Assembly: GCA_963701065.1 (NCBI GenBank)
Contig: OY969558.1
Coordinates: forward strand, 1,302,001 to 1,366,000
DNA: 64,000 nt
Reading direction: 5' to 3'
Origin: Aquirickettsiella gammari
GTDB lineage: Bacteria > Pseudomonadota > Gammaproteobacteria > Diplorickettsiales > Diplorickettsiaceae
The notes under the pieces are model-generated. The model worked only from the letters and a program-made list of their open reading frames with translations. It did not search any database and was not told the DNA's origin. The translations under genes were made by a program, and so were the position numbers. Of the stretch, positions 24,360 through 32,553 are shown in pieces. Positions within the stretch are counted from its first letter, which is position 1; the number at the start of each line of letters is the position of its first letter.

Positions 24360-25343
24360 GTGCAGTCTAATAAAGAAGAAAAACAAAAAATACGTGGCCT
24401 CTATCCTATTCGGCAGTCTCAAAGTAAAACTAGCTCTTTAATTATTGCTGTTAGTGTAGGAAATAAAAATTTTGAAAGAGAACCATTATTCACGCTTGTA
24501 AATGATATTAATAAATTAAAAGATGAATTAGTTGACAAATTAACGCATTGCATAGTTGCTGTTGGTGATACATTGCAGCGGCATAATTATAGATTAGATG
24601 GAAAAACTAGCGAAGAAGATGCATTGTCTAGTTCAAAAAAAGCAGGGGATGAATGGCTAGTAAGAAATGATGAAATTTTAAAGAAACTAAAGATTGGTTA
24701 TACCGTAACTAGATGGAGTGAATGGCTTAACGATGAAGCATATTTTCACGCCTTTTCGGAGATATCTGATTTATTTAATAAAGATATTGAGTTTAAAAAG
24801 GCAATTGAAGCTTCAGTAGAGGAGTTCTCATCTCGGTTCACTAAACGTCATGAGGAACTTGAACTTAAAGGAGAAATTAATCAAATCGTTTTAAAGCAAA
24901 GCTGCCGAGATTATTTATTAGAAGAGTGTGCAATCATTATGAAACTGTGGCCAAAATATAAGCCTGATCATTGTGAATATTTACTTTACCCTGCAAAAAT
25001 GACTGAAGCACTTGCTTATACTTACGATAAAATAGAGCAAAAAGATTTATTTAAATGGAATAAATTTACTATTAAAGGAAAAAAACCTATCTCAAATATT
25101 CAAGAAAATATTGCGCTTGTGAGATCTGAGAACAAGCAGGAGAGACCTTTTTTTCCGCCGGAATTGGCAGATTGCACTAGTGCGACGATAATACGGTCAA
25201 ATTTATCAAAAGATGAAAAGTTAGATGCGCCTCCTAGTTATGCCTATAGGGCAACTTTTTTCTTAGAGTCTAATAAACATCCTGTTACAGATGTTTCTGA
25301 ATCAACAGCTAAGGTAGTAAATTTTGTACAAAATAATAACTAA
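24360..25343 (+). CDS. tRNA-dependent cyclodipeptide synthase (XYP-like)
   Basis: Uses two aminoacyl-tRNAs to make a cyclic dipeptide. 327 aa from GTG 24360, chosen because GAGGGG lies 7 bases upstream; a longer frame from TTG 24309 has no such site. CDPS catalytic residues are recognisable: nucleophile Ser32 in AVSVGN, the Tyr185-x3-Glu189 pair in DYLLEECA, and Tyr210 in LLYPAK, spaced almost as in AlbC (37, 178, 182, 202). Tyr210-Pro211 places it with the XYP subfamily, and VGDTLQRHN, GDEWLVRN and RWSEWL resemble the Legionellales CDPSs such as that of Rickettsiella grylli. The protein is longer than AlbC (239 aa), with a C-terminal tail of about 90 residues. A hybrid kinase gene follows after 19 bases; no oxidase, methyltransferase or P450 partner is visible. 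The product cannot be predicted from sequence. Confidence 0.85.
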   Translation: MQSNKEEKQKIRGLYPIRQSQSKTSSLIIAVSVGNKNFEREPLFTLVNDINKLKDELVDKLTHCIVAVGDTLQRHNYRLDGKTSEEDALSSSKKAGDEWLVRNDEILKKLKIGYTVTRWSEWLNDEAYFHAFSEISDLFNKDIEFKKAIEASVEEFSSRFTKRHEELELKGEINQIVLKQSCRDYLLEECAIIMKLWPKYKPDHCEYLLYPAKMTEALAYTYDKIEQKDLFKWNKFTIKGKKPISNIQENIALVRSENKQERPFFPPELADCTSATIIRSNLSKDEKLDAPPSYAYRATFFLESNKHPVTDVSESTAKVVNFVQNNN

Positions 25344-25362
25344 TAATTGAGTATTATATCGT

Positions 25363-27372
25363 ATGTTAAAAAAAATAGCGCAGCATAGTAGTTTTTCTAA
25401 AAAAGATTATTTTGATCATGTGCTAGCGCTAACACCTAGTAGCATTTATTGGAAGGATCTTGAAGGTGTTTATTTAGGCTGTAATTTATCTATGCTGAGT
25501 ATGGTTGGATTTTCTTCTCTTCAAGAAATAGTCGGAAAAACCGATTATGAACTTCCTTGGAGAAAATCGGCTGACACACTACAAGGAAATGATCAGCAAG
25601 TTATTAAATCGAAAAAATTGCATAGTTTTGAAGAGGTTGGAACCTTAGGCGATGGTAGTGTCATAACCATGATTTGCAATAAAATGCCCTTAGTCGATAA
25701 ATCAGGTGAAGTAATTGGTGTCATTGGTTCTTCTATTGATATTTCTCTGTTAAAAAAAACCGAAGAAAATTTAAAAATTGCTAAAGAAGCGGCTGAAATT
25801 GCTAGTCAAGCCAAAACAGAATTTTTAGAAAACATGCGGCATGATATTCGTACCCCGGTAAGTGGTATTGTAGGCTGTGCACAGATTATTCAATCACAAG
25901 CGGATAATCCGGAAAAAGTAGCTGAATATGCCGAGAATCTTGTCCAATCCAGCGAGGCTTTACTTGATTTTCTCAATAAAGTGTTAGAAGGCATCAAAGT
26001 GGCTACCGGTGAAGTCCCTCTTTTAAAGAAGAAATTCGCTATTCAAAAGAATATTCAAGAGATTATCGATTTGAATAAATCACTGGCGGTTAAGAAAAAT
26101 CTTCAATTGAGTATCGATTACGATGAAAAAATTCCGCCCTATTTAATAGGGGATCCGATACGACTGCAGCGTATCGTATTGGAGTTAGTGACGAATGCTT
26201 TAAACTTTACCCAGCAGGGAAGGGTTAACATTACGGTAAAACTCAAGAAGCAGGAAGGACAACGAGTCGTTATAGAGCTAAGCATTGCTGATACAGGGAT
26301 TGGAATAACGCAGGACAAACAAGAAGCGATCTTTGTTCGCTTTACGCGTTTAACGCCATCCTGTCAAGGAATCTATAAAGGTTTAGGCTTAGGCTTGTCG
26401 ATAGTAAAGCAGTTTGTAGATGATCTGGGTGGAGAAATCTATGTCCAGAGTCAATTAAAAAAAGGGACTATTTTCACTTGTTTAGTTCCTTTTCAGGAAG
26501 CGCTGCTGATGGATAGTTCGGGCGTAGAAGACACTCCTTTCGCGTTCGAAACTAAAACCTATAAAAAGAATTTCAAAGTAATAGCTAATAGGGAGGCTAA
26601 TGATGAATCAAGTTCTTATCAAAGAAAAATATTACTGGTAGAAGACGATCAATTAGCGGCTAAAATTGCCGAAAGCATTTTATCACGTTTAAATAGCGTG
26701 GTTGATATAGCCCCAGATGCGCATACCGCATTACAACGACTTCAGGAACAGGATTATCAGCTTATTTTGATAGATATTGGTTTGCCGGATATGGACGGTG
26801 TTAGTTTAGCGCATCGTATCCGTCTTCAGCAGTGGCAGTGTAGAGACACAACGCCAATCATTGGCTTAACAGCACATATTGATGTCGAGAATAGACAGCG
26901 TTGCTTAGATGCGGGTATGAACGCTGTTATCTTAAAACCTTTAAAGAAAGAAACCGCTGTGGAATTACTGACGACTTTTGTTCCAGATACCTGCATCCAT
27001 CAAGATTTTTCTACGGATAGGCGGTCAATTAGCGGGCCTGTATTAGATGTCGATGCGATGAAAGTGCTATTAAAAAATGAGGACTTGATTAAGGATTGCA
27101 TTAATTTAATGATAGAAGGCTTAGCAAGAGATCTTGCCAAACTGCCTGATTTACATCAATCTTCCGATTGGAAATCAATACGAGAAATTGCACATAAGTT
27201 ACGAAGCGGTTGCGCTTATTGCGGAGCGAAACGCTTGGGGCAAGTGTGTCAACAAATAGTCGATTATTTGCGAGAAAAGGATTCGGGTGAACGCACTGAT
27301 ATACTCTATGATCAATTGACTCAGGAAATGATTGCCGCAAAAGCCGTTTATGAGGATTATGTCGGGTTGTAA
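25363..27372 (+). CDS. Hybrid sensor histidine kinase PAS-HisKA-HATPase-REC-Hpt
   Basis: 669-aa soluble three-part phosphorelay kinase, similar in layout to ArcB/BarA but with no membrane segment, so it should sense an internal signal. Order: PAS domain (about 20-130, IYWKDLEGVYLGCN), dimerisation helix with His160 in NMRHDIRTP, ATPase domain with ELVTNALNF (N box), ADTGIGI (G1) and GLGLGLSIVKQF (G2), receiver with the acidic pair VEDD and phospho-acceptor Asp471 in LIDIGLPDMDG, and a C-terminal Hpt domain with His611 in EIAHKLRSGCAYCGA. The partner response regulator is not adjacent. Its close spacing to the CDPS gene suggests one transcript. Confidence 0.93.
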   Translation: MLKKIAQHSSFSKKDYFDHVLALTPSSIYWKDLEGVYLGCNLSMLSMVGFSSLQEIVGKTDYELPWRKSADTLQGNDQQVIKSKKLHSFEEVGTLGDGSVITMICNKMPLVDKSGEVIGVIGSSIDISLLKKTEENLKIAKEAAEIASQAKTEFLENMRHDIRTPVSGIVGCAQIIQSQADNPEKVAEYAENLVQSSEALLDFLNKVLEGIKVATGEVPLLKKKFAIQKNIQEIIDLNKSLAVKKNLQLSIDYDEKIPPYLIGDPIRLQRIVLELVTNALNFTQQGRVNITVKLKKQEGQRVVIELSIADTGIGITQDKQEAIFVRFTRLTPSCQGIYKGLGLGLSIVKQFVDDLGGEIYVQSQLKKGTIFTCLVPFQEALLMDSSGVEDTPFAFETKTYKKNFKVIANREANDESSSYQRKILLVEDDQLAAKIAESILSRLNSVVDIAPDAHTALQRLQEQDYQLILIDIGLPDMDGVSLAHRIRLQQWQCRDTTPIIGLTAHIDVENRQRCLDAGMNAVILKPLKKETAVELLTTFVPDTCIHQDFSTDRRSISGPVLDVDAMKVLLKNEDLIKDCINLMIEGLARDLAKLPDLHQSSDWKSIREIAHKLRSGCAYCGAKRLGQVCQQIVDYLREKDSGERTDILYDQLTQEMIAAKAVYEDYVGL

Positions 27373-27620
27373 GTAGCTATTAAATTTAAAAAATGACAAG
27401 ACACCAGCGTAGAAATAAAGCAAGATAAAGCGGAGAGCGAAAGATAAAACGGAGTTGGATGTTAGGCTCGCGCAATATCAAACAGAATTAGACGCAAATA
27501 TGAAATAATAGATCTTATTAAACCACAACAACTGGTCTCCGCATCGGATGTGGAGATGCCAAAAAGTAGTAAGGTTCGCTTTAACTGCACAAGCTAATAT
27601 ACAGATCTTCGGATACATTT

Positions 27621-27848
27621 TTATCGTTTAAGCACTCTCAAGCCTTCGTTGAGCGAATGCTCGGCTTGAATTGCTAAATCTTTGGCTTCGCAATTCAAGT
27701 GGCTGGCTGTATCTCGCACTTTGCCTACGGCATCCTTTACTTCTTCCGTATCCCGCACCTTGTTTATGACATTTTTTACTTCACTTTTCACTTTGCCTAC
27801 GGCATCTTTTACTTCATCTATCTCTCTTACTTTTTTTAGGTTAAACAT
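27621..27848 (-). CDS. Small amphipathic repeat protein, function unknown
   Basis: 75-aa protein with an internal duplication: DEVKDAVGKVKSEV and EEVKDAVGKVRDTA are near copies, predicting a long charged amphipathic helix. No signal peptide. A good ribosome site (AAAGGATG) precedes the ATG by about 6 bases, and the coding strand shows normal bias, so I take it as real. The longer open frame on the opposite strand (27682-27864) is its shadow. I do not recognise the family; it faintly recalls stress or late-embryogenesis-type helical proteins, which is not enough to assign a role. Confidence 0.6.
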   Translation of the reverse strand: MFNLKKVREIDEVKDAVGKVKSEVKNVINKVRDTEEVKDAVGKVRDTASHLNCEAKDLAIQAEHSLNEGLRVLKR

Positions 27849-28067
27849 AAATACATCCTTTTAATAATTGACTACGTATACAAAGCACAGCGCTCAATTG
27901 TACCTCCTAGTGTATGCTGTGTACAATGTTGATAAAGAAATTGATCGACTATTAAGCGGCTATTATTTATCCCAAAGTTTATTGGCGGTGATGGGCTGTA
28001 TTTTATTTTTTAGTATCAGTATCTAACTTATCTTTATGGAGAATAACTACAATATAAGGAGTAGCTT

Positions 28068-29672
28068 ATGCCCAAAGCGACGACTAAGTCCGAACCTAAT
28101 CATTGTCTAGATAAACCAAGTTCGTCTTTTGATATCGCTTTAGATATTTTTTTAGAAACGGGTTGTTTTACCTTAAGCAATGAAATAGTAACGACTGAAT
28201 TATTGATCTATTTTAAAGAATATTTAAAGAAACAAGCTAAGTCTTGCTCTGTACTAAATTATAAATTTTATTTAGAGAATGTTATTTTTAGCCTAGGATC
28301 TCCAGGGCTTTTTTCACAAGAAAGTCTGCGAGAAGCGGCTCTTGAAGTATTCCTGAACCAAATATTTAGTTTTTCACCTAAATGGAATGTCATTGCCTTT
28401 GATAAGGTGACTATTTTGCAAGATGAAAATTATTATCCACTTAGTTCATATTTTATACTGCTATTTCTAGCACGATTTAAAGTGATGGAGGCTGATTTAA
28501 CCGAGTTAACGATAACGAATGCGTTAATTATGACGAATGCTGAATTTCATCCATGGGCATGGATGAGATTTTTAACAAGCCCATCCAGGTTCGATAGCTT
28601 GACTTTAGAGCTCTTATCCAACGAAGACAGAGAGGATAATTTTTTACTTCTTTGTGAAGTATTACAATACGCTAAAATTAAAATCTTGAATTTAGGGGCT
28701 ACTGAGATCAGTGCGGAAGGGTATCACGCTTTAAATAAGCTATTGGATAATAACTATTGTATTGAAAAGCTGCTATTAAAAGCGCCTACTAATTCTGCAT
28801 TACGAGCAATATCCCAAAAAAACAAAGACCGCTTATTGTATCTCGATCACGAAAAATATCTCCAAGGGCGTTGGCCTTTATCTAAACTTGATATAAACCA
28901 ATTAATGGATAACGAGACAACAACGGTAGGTCATTGCTTATTAAAAAATGCATTGGAACGAAATGACACTTTTATGGTGAAATATTTGATTAATGCAGGA
29001 GCTAATTTATTCGAACAGCGAGATGCCGAAAAACCCTTTTTAATACAGATTTTTGGAAAAAATAGAGATTTTAAACTTCTTATTCTGAATTATATTATTT
29101 ATGATAAAAATTTTTTGAATACAACAGAACGCGTCTTAGCTAATTATCCAAACGCCAAAGAAATAATAGTGGAAATGGAAAATTCTCTTATAAAATATGC
29201 TGAAATTTTAAAAAAAAGAGCCCGTCCATACCTGTTAAGTGATTTTGAACGATTACTTAACCTATTGAAAGATTTAGCGGGATTATCGCGCCCTTCAAAA
29301 AAAAGGGATCAGGAGTTTATAGAAATTTATTGGAGCTTATTTAAATGCCTTATTTTGTTTCATGATGCGCTAGGAAGGGTTACTAGCGAGTCAATATCCA
29401 ATGCACAAAAGATGTTAGAGGAAATAGGGGCTATTTCAGAAAATGCAGATTGGGGTCGCAGACGTGGATCAAAATTACATCATGACTTACCAAGATGGAT
29501 AGGTTTATTAACGAAAAATATGGATGATATTAAAGAACTTGTAGGGCAAGCTAATGTGCTTGATGAAAAAGATAATCTGCTCGGACAACAAGCTCCATTA
29601 AAAGCGCAAGACGCTGAGGTATCAGGATTAGACGAACCAGGGCCTAGTACGAGATTTTTTTCAAGACGCTGA
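28068..29672 (+). CDS. Effector-like protein A1, LRR/ankyrin-like
   Basis: 534-aa protein with no known enzyme motif. The middle (about 140-250) has leucine-rich-repeat-like lines such as KILNLGATEISAEGYHAL followed by NYCIEKLLL, in the style of RNase-inhibitor-type LRRs. A segment near residues 285-325 (GHCLLKNALERNDTFMVKYL, then INAGANLFE) reads like ankyrin repeats. The C-terminus DEPGPSTRFFSRR ends in a tail shared with A2 and B2. It is paralogous to the gene at 35331, sharing the order N-domain, LRR, ankyrin-like, helical C-part. A good ribosome site (AAGGAG) lies 6 bases before the ATG. Directly followed by B1. Probably a Dot/Icm substrate, by inference only. Confidence 0.7.
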   Translation: MPKATTKSEPNHCLDKPSSSFDIALDIFLETGCFTLSNEIVTTELLIYFKEYLKKQAKSCSVLNYKFYLENVIFSLGSPGLFSQESLREAALEVFLNQIFSFSPKWNVIAFDKVTILQDENYYPLSSYFILLFLARFKVMEADLTELTITNALIMTNAEFHPWAWMRFLTSPSRFDSLTLELLSNEDREDNFLLLCEVLQYAKIKILNLGATEISAEGYHALNKLLDNNYCIEKLLLKAPTNSALRAISQKNKDRLLYLDHEKYLQGRWPLSKLDINQLMDNETTTVGHCLLKNALERNDTFMVKYLINAGANLFEQRDAEKPFLIQIFGKNRDFKLLILNYIIYDKNFLNTTERVLANYPNAKEIIVEMENSLIKYAEILKKRARPYLLSDFERLLNLLKDLAGLSRPSKKRDQEFIEIYWSLFKCLILFHDALGRVTSESISNAQKMLEEIGAISENADWGRRRGSKLHHDLPRWIGLLTKNMDDIKELVGQANVLDEKDNLLGQQAPLKAQDAEVSGLDEPGPSTRFFSRR

Positions 29673-29694
29673 GAAATGGAGGAAGTTGCAGGGA

Positions 29695-31101
29695 ATGCAA
29701 AATAGCTTATTGGTAGACATAGGAAAAGGATTAGCTAAAAAACCTTTTGAAAGGATGTTGTGGTGCTGGGGGCCAAGATGGAGCGATTTTATCAGGGTGG
29801 ACGACCCTCCGTTAACGGAAGATACCCCTTTATGGCAGCGAGATCAAAACAGCCTAAATAATGTACGACTATTTGACTTATCTCCAGATGAGCTGCAAGC
29901 CGAGATCATTTTTTATTGGCAACAAGCTTTCTGGAAACGCTGCTTATTAGGTTTATTCACATCCATTCATAGTAAGATTAAGTTATGGTCTTATTATCAC
30001 CGCTGCTTATCTTTCCGTGAAGTTTGTATAAAAAATCAATTTAATGCAAGAGAACCAATAGACTTCGTATTTGAACAATACCTCGGAAGAGAAATAATAC
30101 AGCAGTTAAATAGAAGCAGAATTCAGTTTGAAAATTATTTAGACAAACGTGCTGGAAGCTTACGGATAAAAAATAATTTAAACTTTTTGCAAAGCATTTT
30201 TATTATAGATAACGGTCGGTTTTTCTCAAAGTTAATGAAGAAAAAATTAGCGCAATTATCTACTGAATCGGACAAAAACAGTCTCCAAAGTCAATTAAAA
30301 AAGGAATATAACAGACTCAAAATGATTTTATATTGCTATTTATCCACTTGGTGCGAAAATATTTTTAATTTACTGACTCCTGATGATGAAACTATACATA
30401 GCGGCACATTTGTCGATGCTTCCACCGGAAAAGAAATCAGCTACTCTGTACACTCGATAAAAGACTGGGTCAAGATAAAACAACGGGTGATAGCGTCTAT
30501 GTTAGAAGAGAAATCACCTGAACAGCTTATTCAGATAAAAAACTTATTGGAATCTTGTCTCACTACGTTAAGGCTACTCATCGATACTTATTCAAAGAAT
30601 TATGTAAAGCTGATTGTTGGGGTGAGGAAGAGAAGATTGAGCGGTGATAAAGCGATCCAACAGGCAGAAATTCTACAAACTGAGCTTATTCATTTTTTTA
30701 AAAAAAGCGTTTTTTTATTTCATCCCGATAAGTCATTTGGAAACGAAGAACTAAGAAAGATACAGACAGAACTATTTAAACAATTTCAACAATTATCAGA
30801 AAAATCACAGGAGAAAATAAAACAAAACTTACAGACATTACGAGATTATTTGCCAAAACGGAGAAATATCCAAGAATTTTTAAAAATGGAGCGGAACTTG
30901 GATTTAAGTGTAGCCAAGTTGGAACAAAGCATGAGCGTGCTCGATACTAATATCAATCACATGCAGACAAAGATAAGCAAAGTAGAAAAAAAAATTATTG
31001 GCTCACCCGCGTTTTTGAAAGTTATTCATAAGCAATCATCAAACCGCTTAATACAGCAAGAAAATGAAACGGAATGGATAAGTCGTCCTATTCCAAATTA
31101 A
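29695..31101 (+). CDS. Effector-like protein B1 with J-domain-like HPDK motif
   Basis: 468 aa from ATG 29695 (GGAGG 12 bases upstream; a TTG at 29686 is the alternative). Paralogue of the gene at 37398: both begin with a Gly-Leu-Ala-Lys-Lys-Pro segment and an aromatic stretch, then share PLW.RD, a helical YY.RCL.F.EV block, and a C-terminal segment with HPDKS at residues 346-350 (FLFHPDKSFGN) followed by RKIQTELFKQFQQLSE. The HPD tripeptide between two helices is the signature of DnaJ J-domains, which activate Hsp70; here the flanking helices are only loosely similar. A coiled-coil C-terminus follows. Starts 22 bases after A1. No signal peptide. Confidence 0.7.
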   Translation: MQNSLLVDIGKGLAKKPFERMLWCWGPRWSDFIRVDDPPLTEDTPLWQRDQNSLNNVRLFDLSPDELQAEIIFYWQQAFWKRCLLGLFTSIHSKIKLWSYYHRCLSFREVCIKNQFNAREPIDFVFEQYLGREIIQQLNRSRIQFENYLDKRAGSLRIKNNLNFLQSIFIIDNGRFFSKLMKKKLAQLSTESDKNSLQSQLKKEYNRLKMILYCYLSTWCENIFNLLTPDDETIHSGTFVDASTGKEISYSVHSIKDWVKIKQRVIASMLEEKSPEQLIQIKNLLESCLTTLRLLIDTYSKNYVKLIVGVRKRRLSGDKAIQQAEILQTELIHFFKKSVFLFHPDKSFGNEELRKIQTELFKQFQQLSEKSQEKIKQNLQTLRDYLPKRRNIQEFLKMERNLDLSVAKLEQSMSVLDTNINHMQTKISKVEKKIIGSPAFLKVIHKQSSNRLIQQENETEWISRPIPN

Positions 31102-31123
31102 GTTATCGTTTAATTTCTTTGCT

Positions 31124-32374
31124 TTATTCTATCATTTCAATTAATTGATTTAAGCAGCGCGCTAAATTTTCTATATCAGATAGTTGGTGATCTGCACCTA
31201 ACGTAATGCGCAGTATCGCTTTTCCTTTAGCGGTAGTGGGATACATGGCAGCAGTAACTGCCAGTTGATATTGACTGCGTAATTTATCGGTAATTTCAAT
31301 CGCTTTATTTTCTTCACCTATGAGGAGCCCTCTTATAGGAGAGGTAGATTGGTAGTTAATAATTTTTGATTGAATAGAAGAATGTGCTAATTCTTGGTCA
31401 AAATGGCTAATTTTACTTTGTAGTGAATTTTGTAAGGTAGAAATTTCATCTGTCAAATGAATATAAGCGGCGGCTATGGCGGAGTTAATTATTGTTGCCG
31501 GCAAAGGATTGCTAAACACATAAGGAATAGCAAATTCTCTTGTAATATTTTCATCGTCAATAGTTGGTAAAACAACAGCGGCTCCGTGTGCGCCAAAAGC
31601 TTTCGATAGAGAAACAGCTAATATTAGTCGCGGGTGAAAATATCCCAACTCATTTAAGACATAACCACATCCGTGAGTTCCATACACAGATACGCCATGG
31701 GCATCATCTAAATATACGTAAGCTTCATATTCGTCCGCAAGTTTAAAAATCGATTGAATGGCTATTTTTCCACCCATAGAGCCAACGCCATCAGCAATAA
31801 TAATAGGCGTTCTTTTCGTTGTTTGCGCTAATTGTAATTGCTCTTCTAATTTACAGGCATGATTAAAATCAATACGATTAACTTCGCCAAATTGTTGCAT
31901 GAGACCCTGGTTTATTTGGATGGAAGCGTGTGCTGTCTTATCCAAGATAAATAAAGGACCATTGCGTTTCATTGGGTAGCTTGGCATTTCACCTGAAGCG
32001 AGCAATGGAAGCATCCCTAAATGCACAAGATGCAAAGAAGTAAACGTAACACAATGACCCAAAAATATTTTATTTAATAATTTTTCGAGGATTAATGAAG
32101 ATTCAATACGCATTCTCGTTCTAGAAACCGCAAAGTTGACACCATACTGCGTGATATCTGCCGAAGAAGAAATAACACGTTTGTCCTGATCAAGCCCTAA
32201 ATAAGAACAAGACATAAATTCAGTCAGTTGCGTCCCATCTGACAAAAATATTTGGCGTTTTTGTCTTGCTTTGACAACAAGGTTATTTATTTTTTCAAAT
32301 GCTTTAGACTGATATTGTTTACTAGTTAATATTTTTTTCTTTTGCCAATTATTTAGAAACTTAGATTTTTTCAT
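31124..32374 (-). CDS. PLP-dependent alpha-oxoamine synthase family enzyme
   Basis: 416-aa fold-type I aminotransferase-like enzyme of the family that condenses an amino acid with an acyl-CoA (KBL, BioF, ALAS, serine palmitoyltransferase, and the autoinducer synthases CqsA/LqsA). Signs: the substrate loop SCSYLGLDQD, DKTAHASIQINQG, the cofactor aspartate in YLDDAHGVSVYG, and the PLP lysine, Lys258, in SLSKAFGAHG. It has the DDAHG form rather than the DESHS of CqsA, so I cannot choose between biosynthetic and signalling roles. No bio, tdh or sphingolipid genes are near. It is divergent from the second hybrid kinase (180 bases between) and convergent with B1. Confidence 0.85.
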   Translation of the reverse strand: MKKSKFLNNWQKKKILTSKQYQSKAFEKINNLVVKARQKRQIFLSDGTQLTEFMSCSYLGLDQDKRVISSSADITQYGVNFAVSRTRMRIESSLILEKLLNKIFLGHCVTFTSLHLVHLGMLPLLASGEMPSYPMKRNGPLFILDKTAHASIQINQGLMQQFGEVNRIDFNHACKLEEQLQLAQTTKRTPIIIADGVGSMGGKIAIQSIFKLADEYEAYVYLDDAHGVSVYGTHGCGYVLNELGYFHPRLILAVSLSKAFGAHGAAVVLPTIDDENITREFAIPYVFSNPLPATIINSAIAAAYIHLTDEISTLQNSLQSKISHFDQELAHSSIQSKIINYQSTSPIRGLLIGEENKAIEITDKLRSQYQLAVTAAMYPTTAKGKAILRITLGADHQLSDIENLARCLNQLIEMIE

Positions 32375-32553
32375 GATAAATGCAACTACTTACCCATTAT
32401 TTTTTTAGTGTAGGTAAGAGGTCAGTCTATTATTTTTTATTCTTTTTGTATAGAGCGAAGTATATTAAATTATAAATTTTATATTCAAGGTGTTAAAATG
32501 CCTAATTTTAGCGTATTTTTACTTATATTGAGGATCAAGGTGTAATAAATTTT

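Noticed and set aside
27682..27864. Plus-strand frame opposite the 75-aa repeat protein
   Set aside because: The minus-strand gene has a ribosome site; the plus frame is an antisense mirror rich in Thr, Ser and Phe.
31124..32374. Naming the alpha-oxoamine synthase LqsA or CqsA
   Set aside because: It has the general family DDAHG form, no lqsR/lqsS neighbours are present and product specificity cannot be read from sequence.
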